This document shows positions 52,229-62,151 of a DNA stretch of 64,000 bases, piece by piece. The translations under genes were made by a program, and so were the position numbers. The notes under the pieces were generated by a model. It searched no databases. It was not told the origin of the DNA and saw nothing but the letters and a program-made list of their open reading frames with translations. Origin of the DNA: Vibrio astriarenae (lineage in GTDB: Bacteria > Pseudomonadota > Gammaproteobacteria > Enterobacterales > Vibrionaceae); contig NZ_CP047475.1 in the NCBI RefSeq assembly GCF_010587385.1, forward strand, positions 2,294,001 to 2,358,000. Direction: 5' to 3'. Position 1 is the stretch's first letter. Every line of letters begins with the position of its first letter.

Positions 52229-52283
52229 TCGTTCTAGCTAAAAGCTTTTTAAAGCACAAGAGCAAAGTATTTAGCTGGAACGA
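52229..52283 (-). repeat. Long stem-loop between dnaK and dnaJ
   Basis: TCGTTCTAGCTAAA (52229-52242) pairs with TTTAGCTGGAACGA (52270-52283) over 14 bp with one G-T, enclosing a further AAAGCTTT-type pairing. No T run follows, so it is probably a processing or stability element, or a partial attenuator, of the dnaKJ message. Confidence 0.6.
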
Positions 52284-52367
52284 CAAGTCGTATTTACAAA
52301 CATACGGGCGTATGAGTTACCTCAAACGCCCGCAAGATTTAGTCAGTTAAGTTAAAAGACCGAAGAA

Positions 52368-54281
52368 TTACTTCTTGTCGTCTTCTTTAACTTCTTCAAA
52401 CTCTGCATCTACAACGTCGTCTTGCTGAGGTTGCTCTGCACCTGCTTCAGCGCCTTGAGCCGCTTGAGCTTGTTGTTGAGCAATTTCCATCAGCTTCTGA
52501 GCTGCTGTCATTAGAGCTTGAACTTTAGCGTCGATAGCTTCTTTATCTTCGCCTTTACGAGCTTCTTCAAGTTCAGTGATTGCTGCTTCAATCTTCTCTT
52601 TCTCTTCTGCAGGTAGAGCTTCACCAGCTTCTTCTACTTGCTTGCGAGTACCGTGAATCATTTGGTCAGCTTGGTTACGTGCAGCCGCTAGCTCTTCGAA
52701 CTTCTTGTCCGCTTCTTTGTTCGCTTCTGCTTCTTGAACCATTTTCTCGATATCTTCGTCGCTTAGACCACCAGACGCTTGGATAGTGATCTTCTGCTCT
52801 TTACCTGTCTGCTTGTCTTTTGCAGACACGTGTAGGATACCGTCAGCATCTAGGTCGAATGTTACTTCGATTTGTGGCATGCCACGAGGTGCTGCTTGAA
52901 TACCTTCTAGGTTAAATTGACCAAGAGACTTGTTGTAAGACGCTTGCTTACGCTCACCTTGTAGAACGTGGATAGTTACTGCGTTCTGGTTGTCTTCTGC
53001 AGTAGAGAAAACTTGGTTCGCTTTTGTTGGGATCGTTGTGTTCTTCTCAACTAGCTTAGTCATTACGCCGCCCATCGTCTCGATACCTAGAGACAGTGGA
53101 GTAACGTCTAGTAGAAGTACATCTTTAACCTCACCCGCAAGTACACCACCTTGAACTGCAGCACCCATTGCTACTGCTTCGTCAGGGTTCACGTCACGAC
53201 GAGCTTCTTTACCGAAGAACTCCGCCACTTTAGCTTGAACCATAGGCATACGAGTCTGACCACCAACTAGGATAACGTCGTTGATGTCGCTTACTGATAG
53301 GTCAGCATCTGCAAGAGCAACTTTTAGTGGCTCAAGAGAACGTTGAACTAGGTCTTCAACTAGAGATTCTAGTTTCGCACGAGTTACTTTAACGTTCATG
53401 TGCTTAGGACCCGTCGCGTCAGCCGTTACGTACGGTAGGTTAACGTCTGTTTGTGAAGTAGAAGAAAGCTCGATTTTCGCTTTTTCTGCTGCTTCTTTAA
53501 CACGCTGCATCGCTAGTGGATCAGTTTTAAGATCGATGCCTTGCTCTTTCTTAAACTCTTCAACTAGGTAGTTGATCATGCGGTTATCGAAGTCTTCACC
53601 ACCAAGGTGCGTGTCACCGTTAGTCGCTAGAACTTCAAATGTTTTCTCGCCTTCAACTTCATCGATTTCGATGATTGAGATATCAAATGTACCACCACCA
53701 AGGTCGTATACAGCGATAGTGCGGTCACCGCCTTTCTTGTCTAGACCGTAAGCTAGAGCCGCTGCTGTCGGTTCGTTGATGATACGTTTAACTTCTAGAC
53801 CAGCGATACGGCCAGCATCTTTCGTTGCTTGACGCTGAGCATCGTTAAAGTAAGCAGGAACTGTGATAACCGCGCCAGTGACTTCCTCACCAAGGAAGTC
53901 TTCAGCAGTTTTCTTCATTTTCTTAAGTACTTCAGCAGATACTTGAGGAGCAGCCATTTGTTGGCCTTTCGCTTCTACCCATGCATCACCGTTGTCTGCC
54001 TTAACAATTTTGTAAGGCATAATTTCGATATCACGCTGTACTTCTTCGTCTTCAAAACGACGACCGATAAGACGCTTAATAGCAAATAGCGTGTTTTCTG
54101 GGTTAGTTACTGCTTGACGTTTTGCAGGTTGACCAACCAGCGTTTCACCATCTGTGTATGCGATTACCGATGCTGTTGTACGCTCGCCTTCCGCGTTTTC
54201 GATTACGCGTGGCTTGTCACCGTCAAGAACAGCAACACAAGAGTTAGTAGTACCTAAGTCAATACCAATGATTTTACCCAT
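52368..54281 (-). CDS. dnaK: Chaperone DnaK (Hsp70)
   Basis: 637 residues. Nucleotide-binding domain with [34 protein letters not shown] and [17 protein letters not shown] motifs, linker [15 protein letters not shown], substrate domain and helical lid, with a Q/A/G/E-rich tail ending in [16 protein letters not shown] (EEVD-like). CGGAGATAGCCTG precedes the ATG. Two sigma-32-type promoters lie upstream. Confidence 0.98.
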   Translation of the reverse strand: MGKIIGIDLGTTNSCVAVLDGDKPRVIENAEGERTTASVIAYTDGETLVGQPAKRQAVTNPENTLFAIKRLIGRRFEDEEVQRDIEIMPYKIVKADNGDAWVEAKGQQMAAPQVSAEVLKKMKKTAEDFLGEEVTGAVITVPAYFNDAQRQATKDAGRIAGLEVKRIINEPTAAALAYGLDKKGGDRTIAVYDLGGGTFDISIIEIDEVEGEKTFEVLATNGDTHLGGEDFDNRMINYLVEEFKKEQGIDLKTDPLAMQRVKEAAEKAKIELSSTSQTDVNLPYVTADATGPKHMNVKVTRAKLESLVEDLVQRSLEPLKVALADADLSVSDINDVILVGGQTRMPMVQAKVAEFFGKEARRDVNPDEAVAMGAAVQGGVLAGEVKDVLLLDVTPLSLGIETMGGVMTKLVEKNTTIPTKANQVFSTAEDNQNAVTIHVLQGERKQASYNKSLGQFNLEGIQAAPRGMPQIEVTFDLDADGILHVSAKDKQTGKEQKITIQASGGLSDEDIEKMVQEAEANKEADKKFEELAAARNQADQMIHGTRKQVEEAGEALPAEEKEKIEAAITELEEARKGEDKEAIDAKVQALMTAAQKLMEIAQQQAQAAQGAEAGAEQPQQDDVVDAEFEEVKEDDKK

Positions 54282-54327
54282 CAGGCTATCTCCGAATAAA
54301 TTCTATTTTCGTTTGGTTATATCCCCT

Positions 54328-54355
54328 ATGTGGGGATGGAGAATCGGGATTCAAC
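54328..54355 (-). promoter_or_regulatory. Sigma-32 promoter, proximal, of dnaK
   Basis: Minus strand GTTGAA (54350-54355), 14-base spacer, CCCCACAT (54328-54335); compare the heat-shock consensus CTTGAA...CCCCATNT. Confidence 0.75.
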
Positions 54356-54402
54356 CCCTAATAACAAACAAAAATTTTCATGTTTGTTTCTCGTATGCAC
54401 CA

Positions 54403-54431
54403 TAGATAAGGGCTAGAAATGGGTTTTCAAG
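54403..54431 (-). promoter_or_regulatory. Sigma-32 promoter, distal, of dnaK
   Basis: Minus strand CTTGAA (54426-54431), 13-base spacer, CCCTTATCTA (54403-54412). The -35 is a full match; the -10 is less perfect than the proximal one. Confidence 0.65.
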
Positions 54432-54499
54432 GGGACAAAGTAAAAAAAATTGAAGTTATAAATAAATAGTCATGTTTCGAATTGGCCTAGAGCTCACAG

Positions 54500-54596
54500 C
54501 ACGCGTCATGTTGAACTGGTTTTAACATCTAACTGAGTGGGCACGGTAAGCATATAGCGCGTTATGAGTAGATCCTGAAATTCTTCAGGATGACGG
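54500..54596. repeat. 97-base intergenic repeat, copy A
   Basis: Begins CACGCGTCATGTTGAACTGG and ends CTTCAGGATGACGG; about five mismatches to copy B. It contains ATCCTGAA / TTCAGGAT (8-bp stem, 4-base loop) and a TGTTGAACTGG...AACA stem. Looks like a REP/BIME-type mosaic element. Confidence 0.85.
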
Positions 54597-54713
54597 GGGA
54601 AGGAACGGATGACGGACGTGGCAGTGGATCACGAAAGTAGTAGAGAATGACGAGAGCAATAAAAGAGTGACGAAAGCGATGATGTATTTCTCAGGCGAAG
54701 CCATTGTACTTAC

Positions 54714-54810
54714 CACGCGTCATGTTGAACTGGTTTCAACATCTACCTGAGTGGGCACGATAAGCATACAGCGCGTTGTGAGTAGATCCTGAAATTCTTC
54801 AGGATGACGG
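54714..54810. repeat. 97-base intergenic repeat, copy B
   Basis: Same orientation and length as copy A, starting 214 bases further on. The differences are mostly transitions (for example TTTT to TTTC and CGGT to CGAT). The internal stem TGTTGAA / TTCAACA is perfect here. Confidence 0.85.
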
Positions 54811-54905
54811 CGGCTGGATAGGATGAAGGTAGCAAGATCGGATGGCGGAGGCAGTAAAGGATGGAATATTAGAAATTGTCGCAAAAAGATGCAGCCATAA
54901 AACAA

Positions 54906-54927
54906 GAGCGAGGACTGTGCCTCGCTC
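54906..54927 (-). terminator. Terminator after the symporter gene
   Basis: GAGCGAGG / CCTCGCTC with a 6-base loop, then TTGTTTTAT on the minus strand. Confidence 0.78.
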
Positions 54928-54951
54928 CGATATCTAGCGTCACATATTCAA

Positions 54952-56226
54952 TTAAGCATTAGACTGAGCAGGTTGCGCTTCACGCGTCTCCTCAACACCA
55001 ATTTCGCCTTCTGACTTCGCGACAATCGTGTTCACGGCAGTATCACCTACTACGTTTGACGACGTACAGAACATATCATTAATGCGGTCAACCGCGGCAA
55101 CAATTGCAAGGCCTTCTGGTGGTAGACCCAGTTGGTGCAAAATAACACCGATCATCACGACGCCACCGCCTGGTACACCACCAGCGCCAATCGATAGGAG
55201 AAGAACAGTAAAGCCAAGTGTCAGCATATCGGCCATCGCGATTGGCTGACCAAAAGCATTAGCACAGAACACAGCGGCAATAGCGATATAGATAGACGCA
55301 CCAGCCATGTTCATCGTTGCGCCTAGCGGCACACCAAAGCCAGCCACAGACTTAGACACACCCAGCTTATCTGTAAGGGTTCGCATCGTCACTGGAATCG
55401 TCGCGTTGGAGCTTGCTGTTGATAGAGAAAACAGCACCTGCTCACGAGTCTTGCGAGAAAACTCGCGCGCTGAAATTCCAGTGAACAGCTGAACCAAAAT
55501 CGGATAAACCACAAAGATCCAGAAACAAAGTACCGCAACGACAAGCGCTACATAACCCGCTACAGAACCTAGCGTGTTGGCATCAAGGGTTGCACCCAAC
55601 TGAATCATCAAAGCAAACACACCATATGGCGCTAGACTCATCACCAAGCCGATCAGTTTCATCATCACGCTGTTAGCAATCTTAAATGCTTTTACCGCTG
55701 GTTTCGCTTGCGTATCCAGCGCTTGAATCGCTAGACCCGTCAAGATAGCCATAAAGATGATCTGTAGCATGTCGCCTTCAGCAAACGCTTGGAAAGGATT
55801 GCTTGGAACGATGTTCACTACCATGGAGAAGATATCAGGCGTGGTTGTAGAGGCAATTTCTACTGTGCCTTCAACTGTACCTGCTAGGTTTGCACCCGCC
55901 CCCGGCTGTACAATCATCGCAATCGCAAGTGCAGCAATAATCGCAAAAATAGTATTCAAAATGTAAAGCGAGAATGTCTTGCCACCTAGGCGACCAAACG
56001 AGCGAATGTCTTTTAGCTCAACGATGCCGCATACGATAGAAACGTAGACTAGAGGAACAACGAGAAGCTTAATCAATGACACGAACATACCACCTGCACC
56101 CTCTGCTAAACCAAGCAAGTAGGTATCAAATAGGGCGATGTCGTTAAGAAGGTATTGGATTGCGGTACCGATGATTAAACCAGTAAATAATCCTACGAAG
56201 ATTTTACTTGAAAGAGATTTGTCCAT
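54952..56226 (-). CDS. Dicarboxylate/amino acid:cation symporter (DAACS family)
   Basis: A 424-residue glutamate-transporter-fold protein with eight membrane segments and two hairpins. HP1 carries the serine-rich FSLSTASSNATIPVT; TM7 reads NMAGASIY, where glutamate and dicarboxylate members have N-x-D-G; TM8 has DRINDMFCTSSNVVGD. The TM7 Ala matches what I recall of SstT (Ser/Thr) proteins, so the substrate cannot be assumed to be glutamate or C4-dicarboxylates. CGGAGAG precedes the ATG. Single gene. Confidence 0.9.
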   Translation of the reverse strand: MDKSLSSKIFVGLFTGLIIGTAIQYLLNDIALFDTYLLGLAEGAGGMFVSLIKLLVVPLVYVSIVCGIVELKDIRSFGRLGGKTFSLYILNTIFAIIAALAIAMIVQPGAGANLAGTVEGTVEIASTTTPDIFSMVVNIVPSNPFQAFAEGDMLQIIFMAILTGLAIQALDTQAKPAVKAFKIANSVMMKLIGLVMSLAPYGVFALMIQLGATLDANTLGSVAGYVALVVAVLCFWIFVVYPILVQLFTGISAREFSRKTREQVLFSLSTASSNATIPVTMRTLTDKLGVSKSVAGFGVPLGATMNMAGASIYIAIAAVFCANAFGQPIAMADMLTLGFTVLLLSIGAGGVPGGGVVMIGVILHQLGLPPEGLAIVAAVDRINDMFCTSSNVVGDTAVNTIVAKSEGEIGVEETREAQPAQSNA

Positions 56227-56274
56227 AACTACTCTCCGGACGTTTGTGTTTGCATTGTGTTTCTTATAAGAATT

Positions 56275-56295
56275 TTCTCGCTTCCATGGCGAGAA
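56275..56295. repeat. 7-bp inverted repeat upstream of the symporter
   Basis: TTCTCGC / GCGAGAA with a 7-base spacer, about 50-70 bases before the start. Could be an operator or a leader hairpin. Confidence 0.4.
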
Positions 56296-56457
56296 TTACG
56301 ACACATACTACAAGTGGAGAAGCAAAAGAAAAGAACTTTTTACATTTCATTCACAAACTCAGAGTCAGCATAAAATGTCAAGCAATCGCAGTGCGCAAAA
56401 TAAAATAACAATATCATGAGGCAATTTAGTCGTTTGTTAAGTTCATATAACTAACAA

Positions 56458-56486
56458 ACAAAAAAAGAGAGGCATAAACCTCTCTT
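56458..56486 (-). terminator. Intrinsic terminator after grpE
   Basis: AAGAGAGG / CCTCTCTT with a 6-base loop and seven or more Ts on the minus strand. Confidence 0.87.
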
Positions 56487-56524
56487 AATTGATAAATGTA
56501 TAGATAAATAGTTTAACTAATTAT

Positions 56525-57133
56525 CTACTTCGCGACCATAACCATTGCTGGACGGATCACTCGACCGTTTAGCTCGTAACCTTTTTGCATTACGAACATC
56601 ACTGTATTTGATTCGTGATCTGGGCTTTCTTGAATCGACATCGCTTGATGCATTTCAGGATTGAACGTCTCACCCTCTGGGTTAATCTCTTTCAAGCCGT
56701 TCTTCGCTAACGTGTCTTGGAACGTCTTGTGCGTCAGCTCTACACCTTCAAGAATCGGCTTCACAACTTCATTCTCAGCATCAGCAGCTTGAATCGCACG
56801 CTCTAGGTTGTCGATCACAGGTAGTAGCTCTTCCGCAAACTTGTTCAAGGCAAACTTACGTGCCTTGTCGATCTCTTGCTCTGTACGACGACGCATGTTT
56901 TCAACTTCTGCTTTCGCACGAAGAACAGAGTCTTGCTGCTCTTGAACTTTAGCTTCGCTTGAAAGTAGTGCCGCTTCCAGTTGAGCGATCTTTGATTCAG
57001 TTTCGTCTTGTTCAACTTCCTCAGCGTTCCACTCGATATCGCCTTCTGCGCCTACGACTTCCGCGTCTTGCTCAACTTGCTCAACGTCTTGCTTTAGTTC
57101 TTCTTCGTTTACTTTGTTTTCTTCGTTGCTCAT
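56525..57133 (-). CDS. grpE: Nucleotide exchange factor GrpE
   Basis: Dimeric exchange factor and heat sensor for DnaK. 202 residues: acidic N-terminus, long coiled coil (about 50-100), then the beta domain with [42 protein letters not shown] 57133 with GGAGACATC upstream; an in-frame start at 57151 is not needed. A sigma-32 promoter precedes it; divergent from nadK. Confidence 0.97.
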   Translation of the reverse strand: MSNEENKVNEEELKQDVEQVEQDAEVVGAEGDIEWNAEEVEQDETESKIAQLEAALLSSEAKVQEQQDSVLRAKAEVENMRRRTEQEIDKARKFALNKFAEELLPVIDNLERAIQAADAENEVVKPILEGVELTHKTFQDTLAKNGLKEINPEGETFNPEMHQAMSIQESPDHESNTVMFVMQKGYELNGRVIRPAMVMVAK

Positions 57134-57243
57134 GATGTCTCCAGAATTCAACGATTCACACGCGAATAACAGTGATGAAAGTGAGGATACACCCTCATAT
57201 CTAGCCTGCGTATAAAATTCATTTATAGGGTTAACTTGACCTT

Positions 57244-57272
57244 ATTATGGGGATGATAAAGCCCGTTTCAAG
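57244..57272 (-). promoter_or_regulatory. Sigma-32 promoter of grpE
   Basis: Minus strand CTTGAA (57267-57272), 14-base spacer, CCCCATAAT (57244-57252). Practically the consensus heat-shock promoter. Confidence 0.88.
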
Positions 57273-57377
57273 CCCTAACATACCGATTGTTACGATAGAA
57301 AGGTGCGTAGCGCGACTTTTCGCTGTAAAGTTAAGTCATTACGATAAAAATACCCTATGCAAGTCAGGTCGATACGA

Positions 57378-58262
57378 ATGAAAAAGTCTTTTGACATCAT
57401 CGCGATAATTGGCAAACCTCGAGACCAACACGCCATACAAACCCACCGAGAGCTCTATCATTGGCTTAAAAGCCAAGGAAAACAGGTTTTCATCGATGAT
57501 AGGCTGCAAGATATCTTGTCAGATATTCCAGAGTCGGACTTCTCTAATCTGATCGCTCTTGGTAACACCGCTGATCTTGCAATTGTGGTTGGTGGTGATG
57601 GCAATATGCTCGGAGCCGCCAGGGTATTATCACGCTTTGATATCTGCGTTATCGGCGTTAATAAAGGCAATTTAGGCTTCCTAACCGATGTTAACCCTGA
57701 TGACTTCGAGGGAACACTCACAGAAGTTATGAACGGTGATTACATCGTTGAGGAACGTTTTCTTCTCGAAGCTGAGATTCATCGTCACGGTCAAATTAAG
57801 AGCCATAATGCGGCACTCAATGAGGCGGTGCTCCACCCTGGTCAAGTTGCACACATGATCGAGTTTGAGGTTTATATCGATGATAGTTTTGCTTTTTCAC
57901 AACGCTCTGATGGCTTAATTGTCGCGACGCCAACAGGCTCAACCGCCTACTCACTCTCTGGTGGTGGCCCAATCCTATCAACCAGCATGAATGCAATAAG
58001 CCTGGTGCCAATGTTCCCACATACACTCTCCAGTCGCCCACTGGTTGTCGATGGTGATCGCCGCATCAAATTAGTGGTGTCTCCAGACAATCGTGGAACC
58101 CAGGAAGTAAGTTGCGACGGTCAAATTTCACTGCCTGTCTCACCCGGTGATGAAATTCACATCTACCGCAGCCCAAACTGTCTCAAACTGATACATCCGA
58201 AAGACTATAGCTATTACCACGTTTTACGAAACAAGCTTGGTTGGTCAAGTAAGTTATTCTAA
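57378..58262 (+). CDS. nadK: NAD kinase
   Basis: Makes NADP from NAD with ATP. 294 residues from ATG 57378 ([16 protein letters not shown]), with the GGDGN motif ([13 protein letters not shown]), GNLGFLTDV and [21 protein letters not shown]. Divergent from grpE and upstream of recN, the common order. Confidence 0.98.
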   Translation: MKKSFDIIAIIGKPRDQHAIQTHRELYHWLKSQGKQVFIDDRLQDILSDIPESDFSNLIALGNTADLAIVVGGDGNMLGAARVLSRFDICVIGVNKGNLGFLTDVNPDDFEGTLTEVMNGDYIVEERFLLEAEIHRHGQIKSHNAALNEAVLHPGQVAHMIEFEVYIDDSFAFSQRSDGLIVATPTGSTAYSLSGGGPILSTSMNAISLVPMFPHTLSSRPLVVDGDRRIKLVVSPDNRGTQEVSCDGQISLPVSPGDEIHIYRSPNCLKLIHPKDYSYYHVLRNKLGWSSKLF

Positions 58263-58281
58263 ACATGAGCTTTCTCTTCAC

Positions 58282-58308
58282 ACGCCCCATTTTTATGGGG
58301 CGTTTTTG
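58282..58308 (+). terminator. Intrinsic terminator after nadK
   Basis: ACGCCCCAT / ATGGGGCGT with a short T-rich loop and TTTTTGTTT. Confidence 0.9.
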
Positions 58309-58361
58309 TTTACGCCATAACTTTAATCAAACTCACAAAAAATTCTCACTGTGTAACTTTA

Positions 58362-58377
58362 CTGTATAAAGAAACAG
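58362..58377 (+). promoter_or_regulatory. LexA box 1 of recN
   Basis: CTGTATAAAGAAACAG, full CTGT-N8-ACAG. Confidence 0.9.
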
Positions 58378-58383
58378 TATATA

Positions 58384-58399
58384 CTGTTTTCTTATACAG
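58384..58399 (+). promoter_or_regulatory. LexA box 2 of recN
   Basis: CTGTTTTCTTATACAG, full CTGT-N8-ACAG, 22 bases after box 1 (two helical turns), so on the same face of the helix. Confidence 0.9.
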
Positions 58400-58401
58400 T
58401 A

Positions 58402-58417
58402 TTGTTCAGTTATACAG
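58402..58417 (+). promoter_or_regulatory. LexA box 3 of recN
   Basis: TTGTTCAGTTATACAG, one base from the consensus, 18 bases after box 2 and ending 10 bases before the recN ATG. Confidence 0.7.
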
Positions 58418-58427
58418 GTATCTAAAA

Positions 58428-60092
58428 ATGCTGGCTCATTTAAGCGTAAACAACTTTGCTATCGTTAAAACTCTACAACTCGAACTTGCCCAGGGCATGA
58501 CCACCATCACTGGCGAAACCGGTGCGGGTAAATCTATCGCTATCGATGCACTGGGCCTTTGCCTAGGAGGGCGAGCAGAAGCTGGAATGGTGCGCCAAGG
58601 TGAAGAGAAAACGGAGGTCAGTGCTGCGTTTAATCTGGACAATAATATTCACGCAACACGCTGGCTCGAAGACAATGACCTACTCGACGGTAGTGAGTGT
58701 ATTCTGCGCCGAACCATCACTAAAGAAGGCCGTTCACGTGCTTTTGTTAATGGCAGTCCAGTGCCACTCTCACAGCTAAAATCACTCGGCCAGCTTTTGA
58801 TCAATATACATGGTCAACATGCCCACCATCAATTGATGAAGTCCGAGTACCAAATGGCGATGCTTGACCAATATGCGGGTCATACGAATCTTTTAAAAGC
58901 GACACGCCATGCTTATCAAGCATGGCGACAAGCGGATAACAACCTCAAGCAACTCAAAGAGAACAGCCAAGCTAACCTAGCCCAAAAGCAGCTGCTTGAA
59001 TATCAGATCAAAGAACTTAACGAGTTAGCGATCAATGAAGATGAATTCCAAGAGCTTGAACAAGAACACAAACGCCTATCCAACAGCGGTGAGCTCGCCT
59101 CTACCTGTCAGCAAGCCATTGAGCTTATCTATGAAGGTGAAGAAGTTAATGCGCTTGGTATTCTCCAATCAGCCAGTCACTCCCTAATTCAGCTCGCTGA
59201 ACTGGATGAGAAACTTGCTGAGCTGCCAAACATGCTTTCAGAAGCGATGATCCAGATTGAAGAAGCAAACAGTGAACTGCGCAACTATCTCGACAGCATC
59301 GATGTAGACCCTGCGCGTATGGCTTACGTTGAAGAGCGATTCTCGAAAATCATGTCGATTTCTCGCAAGCACCACGTTATGCCAGAAGAGCTGTATCAAC
59401 ACCACCAAGATCTTCTTCAGCAAATTGAAGCACTTGATTGCTCGGATGAAAAGCTCGATGGTCTCGCTCAAGAGGTACAGGAGAAGTTCCAGCTGTTTTT
59501 GAACCACTCAGAGAAACTGCACAAATCACGTTCGCGCTACGCCAAAGAGCTCAACAAGCTCATTACGCAAAGCATGCACGAACTCAGTATGGAAAAAGCG
59601 AAATTCTGCATTGATGTGTGTAATGACATGCCCCACCCTTCACCGCTTGGTATGGACAACGTGACTTTCCTTGTCTCAACGAACCCAGGCCAACCAATGC
59701 AACCCATCGCAAAGGTCGCCTCTGGTGGTGAGTTATCGCGAATCTCATTAGCTATCCAAGTCATTACCGCACAAAAAGTCGATACACCAAGCCTGATTTT
59801 CGATGAAGTCGATGTGGGCATCAGCGGCCCTACCGCAGCGGTTGTTGGAAAAATGCTGCGTAAACTTGGCGAATCGACTCAGGTACTGTGTGTCACTCAC
59901 TTACCTCAAGTGGCGGGCAGTGGTCATCAACAGCTGTTTGTCGCCAAACAAACCAAAGGTGGTAAAACTGAAACCCAAATGCGCCTGCTCGATTGTGAAC
60001 AGCGCGTGGGCGAGCTAGCCCGTCTATTGGGGGGCAGTGAAATCACTGAGAGCACACTGGCAAACGCAAAAGAGCTACTTATCGCAGCATAA
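58428..60092 (+). CDS. recN: DNA repair protein RecN
   Basis: SMC-like ATPase for double-strand-break repair. 554 residues: Walker [17 protein letters not shown], a central coiled coil (about 150-360), ABC signature [15 protein letters not shown], Walker [15 protein letters not shown]. Controlled by the three LexA boxes directly upstream. Confidence 0.98.
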   Translation: MLAHLSVNNFAIVKTLQLELAQGMTTITGETGAGKSIAIDALGLCLGGRAEAGMVRQGEEKTEVSAAFNLDNNIHATRWLEDNDLLDGSECILRRTITKEGRSRAFVNGSPVPLSQLKSLGQLLINIHGQHAHHQLMKSEYQMAMLDQYAGHTNLLKATRHAYQAWRQADNNLKQLKENSQANLAQKQLLEYQIKELNELAINEDEFQELEQEHKRLSNSGELASTCQQAIELIYEGEEVNALGILQSASHSLIQLAELDEKLAELPNMLSEAMIQIEEANSELRNYLDSIDVDPARMAYVEERFSKIMSISRKHHVMPEELYQHHQDLLQQIEALDCSDEKLDGLAQEVQEKFQLFLNHSEKLHKSRSRYAKELNKLITQSMHELSMEKAKFCIDVCNDMPHPSPLGMDNVTFLVSTNPGQPMQPIAKVASGGELSRISLAIQVITAQKVDTPSLIFDEVDVGISGPTAAVVGKMLRKLGESTQVLCVTHLPQVAGSGHQQLFVAKQTKGGKTETQMRLLDCEQRVGELARLLGGSEITESTLANAKELLIAA

Positions 60093-60100
60093 TTCCTTCG

Positions 60101-60139
60101 GCACTCAAACCAAGCTGAGCAAGTGTTTGGTTTGAGTGC
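60101..60139 (+). repeat. 13-bp inverted repeat after recN
   Basis: GCACTCAAACCAA / TTGGTTTGAGTGC around a 13-base loop, 8 bases after the recN stop. It has no T run; a stability element or Rho-assisted end for recN is likely. Confidence 0.6.
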
Positions 60140-60311
60140 AACTATTTGACGCTTCTATGGTCTTAAATCTCGCGGTCAAGTTAAAAGCGTGAGACAAAGC
60201 ACTCAACTCAAAACACAAAACCCGCATCTTTCCCTTGGTTGGCTATACATCTGGCGCTAGCTTGTTTATTATCAGCCAAGTTTAATTCAACTAGACACAA
60301 TGAAATCACCT

Positions 60312-60671
60312 ATGCAGTTTAAGAAGTGGCTGATCGCTGTCCCACTTGCTCTGACGATGTTAACGGGTTGTTCCTTGGCGGAAAAACTGGTTTATCGAAT
60401 CGATATTAACCAAGGCAACTATGTCGAGCAGGAAGCGGTAGACAAATTAAGATTTGGTATGACCAAAGAGCAAGTGCGTTTTGTACTTGGCTCACCAATG
60501 TTGATTGAAAATGGTCGTCCTGATACCTGGTACTACATCTATCACCATACGAAGGGTCATCAAGACTCAATCCAGCGTGACCTTGTCGTTAATTTCGATG
60601 AAGCAGGCACACTAACGGATATTACGGGTGATTACATTGTGGGTGAGAGCTTCTACGAAAGCTTACGTTAA
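60312..60671 (+). CDS. bamE: Outer membrane assembly lipoprotein BamE
   Basis: Small lipoprotein of the BAM complex. Signal peptide with lipobox (MLTGC), then the SmpA/OmlA fold: [49 protein letters not shown] take ATG 60312 ([11 protein letters not shown]); ATG 60300 is in frame, and neither has a clear ribosome site. Its partner BamA is at 15-17 kb. Confidence 0.95.
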   Translation: MQFKKWLIAVPLALTMLTGCSLAEKLVYRIDINQGNYVEQEAVDKLRFGMTKEQVRFVLGSPMLIENGRPDTWYYIYHHTKGHQDSIQRDLVVNFDEAGTLTDITGDYIVGESFYESLR

Positions 60672-60693
60672 TCACCGACAAACAGTGAACATC

Positions 60694-60722
60694 AAAAAAG
60701 CTCGCCTAGGCGAGCTTTTGTT
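60694..60722. terminator. Bidirectional terminator between bamE and ratB
   Basis: AAAAGCTCGCC / GGCGAGCTTTT with a TA loop, T runs on both strands; the genes are convergent. Confidence 0.87.
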
Positions 60723-60736
60723 TTGTCAGGGTCTAT

Positions 60737-61090
60737 TTAGCCTGTCTTTCTTAGCGGACTAGGCTTTCCGCCTGTGACAGGATCTGCGGCGCCACTGGCT
60801 TTCGCCTGCTCAGCTCGCTTGCGTCGAATCTCTTTTGGGTCAGCCAAAAGTGGACGATAAATCTCAATACGGTCGCGGTCACGCACGGTGGCATCCAGCT
60901 TAACGTTACGGCTGAACACGCCGACTTTGTTCTTTGCAAGATCAATCTCTGGGTAGAGTTTTAACACACCAGATTGCTCAATAATCTCCTCGACCGTCGT
61001 TTTTTCATTCACGACCAAGGTAAACACTCGTTGCTCTTGAGGTAATGCATACACCACCTCAACATGAATCATCTCAGACTCAATACTCAT
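60737..61090 (-). CDS. ratB: RnfH/RatB family ubiquitin-like protein
   Basis: 117 residues of the UPF0125 family (beta-grasp): [48 protein letters not shown] core, then a basic tail ([12 protein letters not shown]). E. coli YfjF/RatB/PasI. ATG 61090 (MSIESEM) lies inside the 3' end of ratA and overlaps it by 11 bases, so the two are translationally coupled. The proposed role as an antitoxin partner is not settled. Confidence 0.88.
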   Translation of the reverse strand: MSIESEMIHVEVVYALPQEQRVFTLVVNEKTTVEEIIEQSGVLKLYPEIDLAKNKVGVFSRNVKLDATVRDRDRIEIYRPLLADPKEIRRKRAEQAKASGAADPVTGGKPSPLRKTG

Positions 61091-61523
61091 AACACTGATA
61101 TACCTGCTTTGCGCGTTTAGTAAACGCATTCACCATGTTGTTAGTGAGTTCATGAAACACTTTACCAAAGGCAAGTTCGATCATCTTGCTGCTAAATTCG
61201 AACTCGAGTTTGAGCTCAACTTTACATGCTTGCTCATCAAGCGGTGTAAAATACCAACCGCCTGTTAAAGACTTAAATGGACCATCTACTAAATCCATCA
61301 CGATAGAGCGCCCTGGCAATAGCGTATTGTTCGTGGTGAAGGTTTTGCTGATGCCCGCTTTTGCTACATCGACCGATGCCACCATTGAGGCATCCCCCGA
61401 CTCCAAGACTTTAGAGCCCGCACAGCCTGGCAAAAACTCCGGATAGTTTGACACATCATTGACTAGGTCATACATCTGTTCAGCACTAAAACTGACTAAT
61501 GCGGAACGACTGACTTGCTTCAT
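61080..61523 (-). CDS. ratA: RatA/PasT START-domain protein
   Basis: 147 residues of the SRPBCC (Coq10-type) fold: [30 protein letters not shown] at the N-terminus and [24 protein letters not shown] at the C-terminus. The E. coli homologue has been described both as a 70S-association inhibitor and as a ubiquinone-linked factor. Divergent from smpB, as in E. coli. Confidence 0.92.
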   Translation of the reverse strand: MKQVSRSALVSFSAEQMYDLVNDVSNYPEFLPGCAGSKVLESGDASMVASVDVAKAGISKTFTTNNTLLPGRSIVMDLVDGPFKSLTGGWYFTPLDEQACKVELKLEFEFSSKMIELAFGKVFHELTNNMVNAFTKRAKQVYQCYEY

Positions 61524-61640
61524 AAACTCTCCTCATGGATGCGTTGAACATCGATTCGCTCTCTATTTTCACTTTTATTTGCTCTGAGCGCAAATAAAGG
61601 GAGTTGCTAACCGCTCCACTGACCGTATAATGCAGGGACT

Positions 61641-62126
61641 ATGGCAAAGAAAAAATCAAAACAAAAAGCGGGTAGCAATACCATCGCTCTCAATAAGAAA
61701 GCTCGCCACGAATACTTCATCGATGATGAAATTGAAGCCGGCTTGGAGCTACAGGGCTGGGAAGTAAAATCACTTCGTCAGGGTAAAGCGAACATCGCTG
61801 AAAGTTACGTTTTCATGCGTGACGGAGAAGCGTTTGTCAGCGGTATGACGATTACTCCTCTTAATCAAGCATCAACACACGTCGTCGCAAACCCTACGCG
61901 CGTACGTAAACTTCTTTTAAGCCGTCGCGAACTTGATAACCTACTGGGTCGTATCAACCGCGAAGGTATGACTTTAGCAGCACTTTCTCTTTACTGGTCT
62001 CGTTCTTGGGTGAAGATGAAAATCGGTGTTGCTAAGGGTAAAAAACTGCACGATAAACGTACTGATCTTAAAGAGAAAGATTGGGCACGTGAAAAAGCGC
62101 GCGTCATGAAGAGCTCGCTGCGCTAA
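61641..62126 (+). CDS. smpB: SsrA-binding protein SmpB
   Basis: Delivers tmRNA to stalled ribosomes. 161 residues: OB core ([39 protein letters not shown]) and a basic C-terminal tail ([23 protein letters not shown]). Directly upstream of ssrA, its RNA partner. Confidence 0.98.
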   Translation: MAKKKSKQKAGSNTIALNKKARHEYFIDDEIEAGLELQGWEVKSLRQGKANIAESYVFMRDGEAFVSGMTITPLNQASTHVVANPTRVRKLLLSRRELDNLLGRINREGMTLAALSLYWSRSWVKMKIGVAKGKKLHDKRTDLKEKDWAREKARVMKSSLR

Positions 62127-62151
62127 TATTGAGCAGTTAAACGCACAACGC

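Larger units (their letters stand above)
54436..54951. other. Gene-free region between dnaK promoters and the symporter gene
   Basis: About 500 bases without a credible gene. It holds two copies of a 97-base repeat, a spacer between them with irregular GACGA-AG-CGATGA-type short repeats, and the symporter terminator at 54906. Frames present here cross the repeats and have no ribosome site. Confidence 0.6.

Noticed and set aside
54720..54905. 61-codon minus-strand frame
   Set aside because: It is formed by 97-base repeat copy B and lacks a ribosome site.
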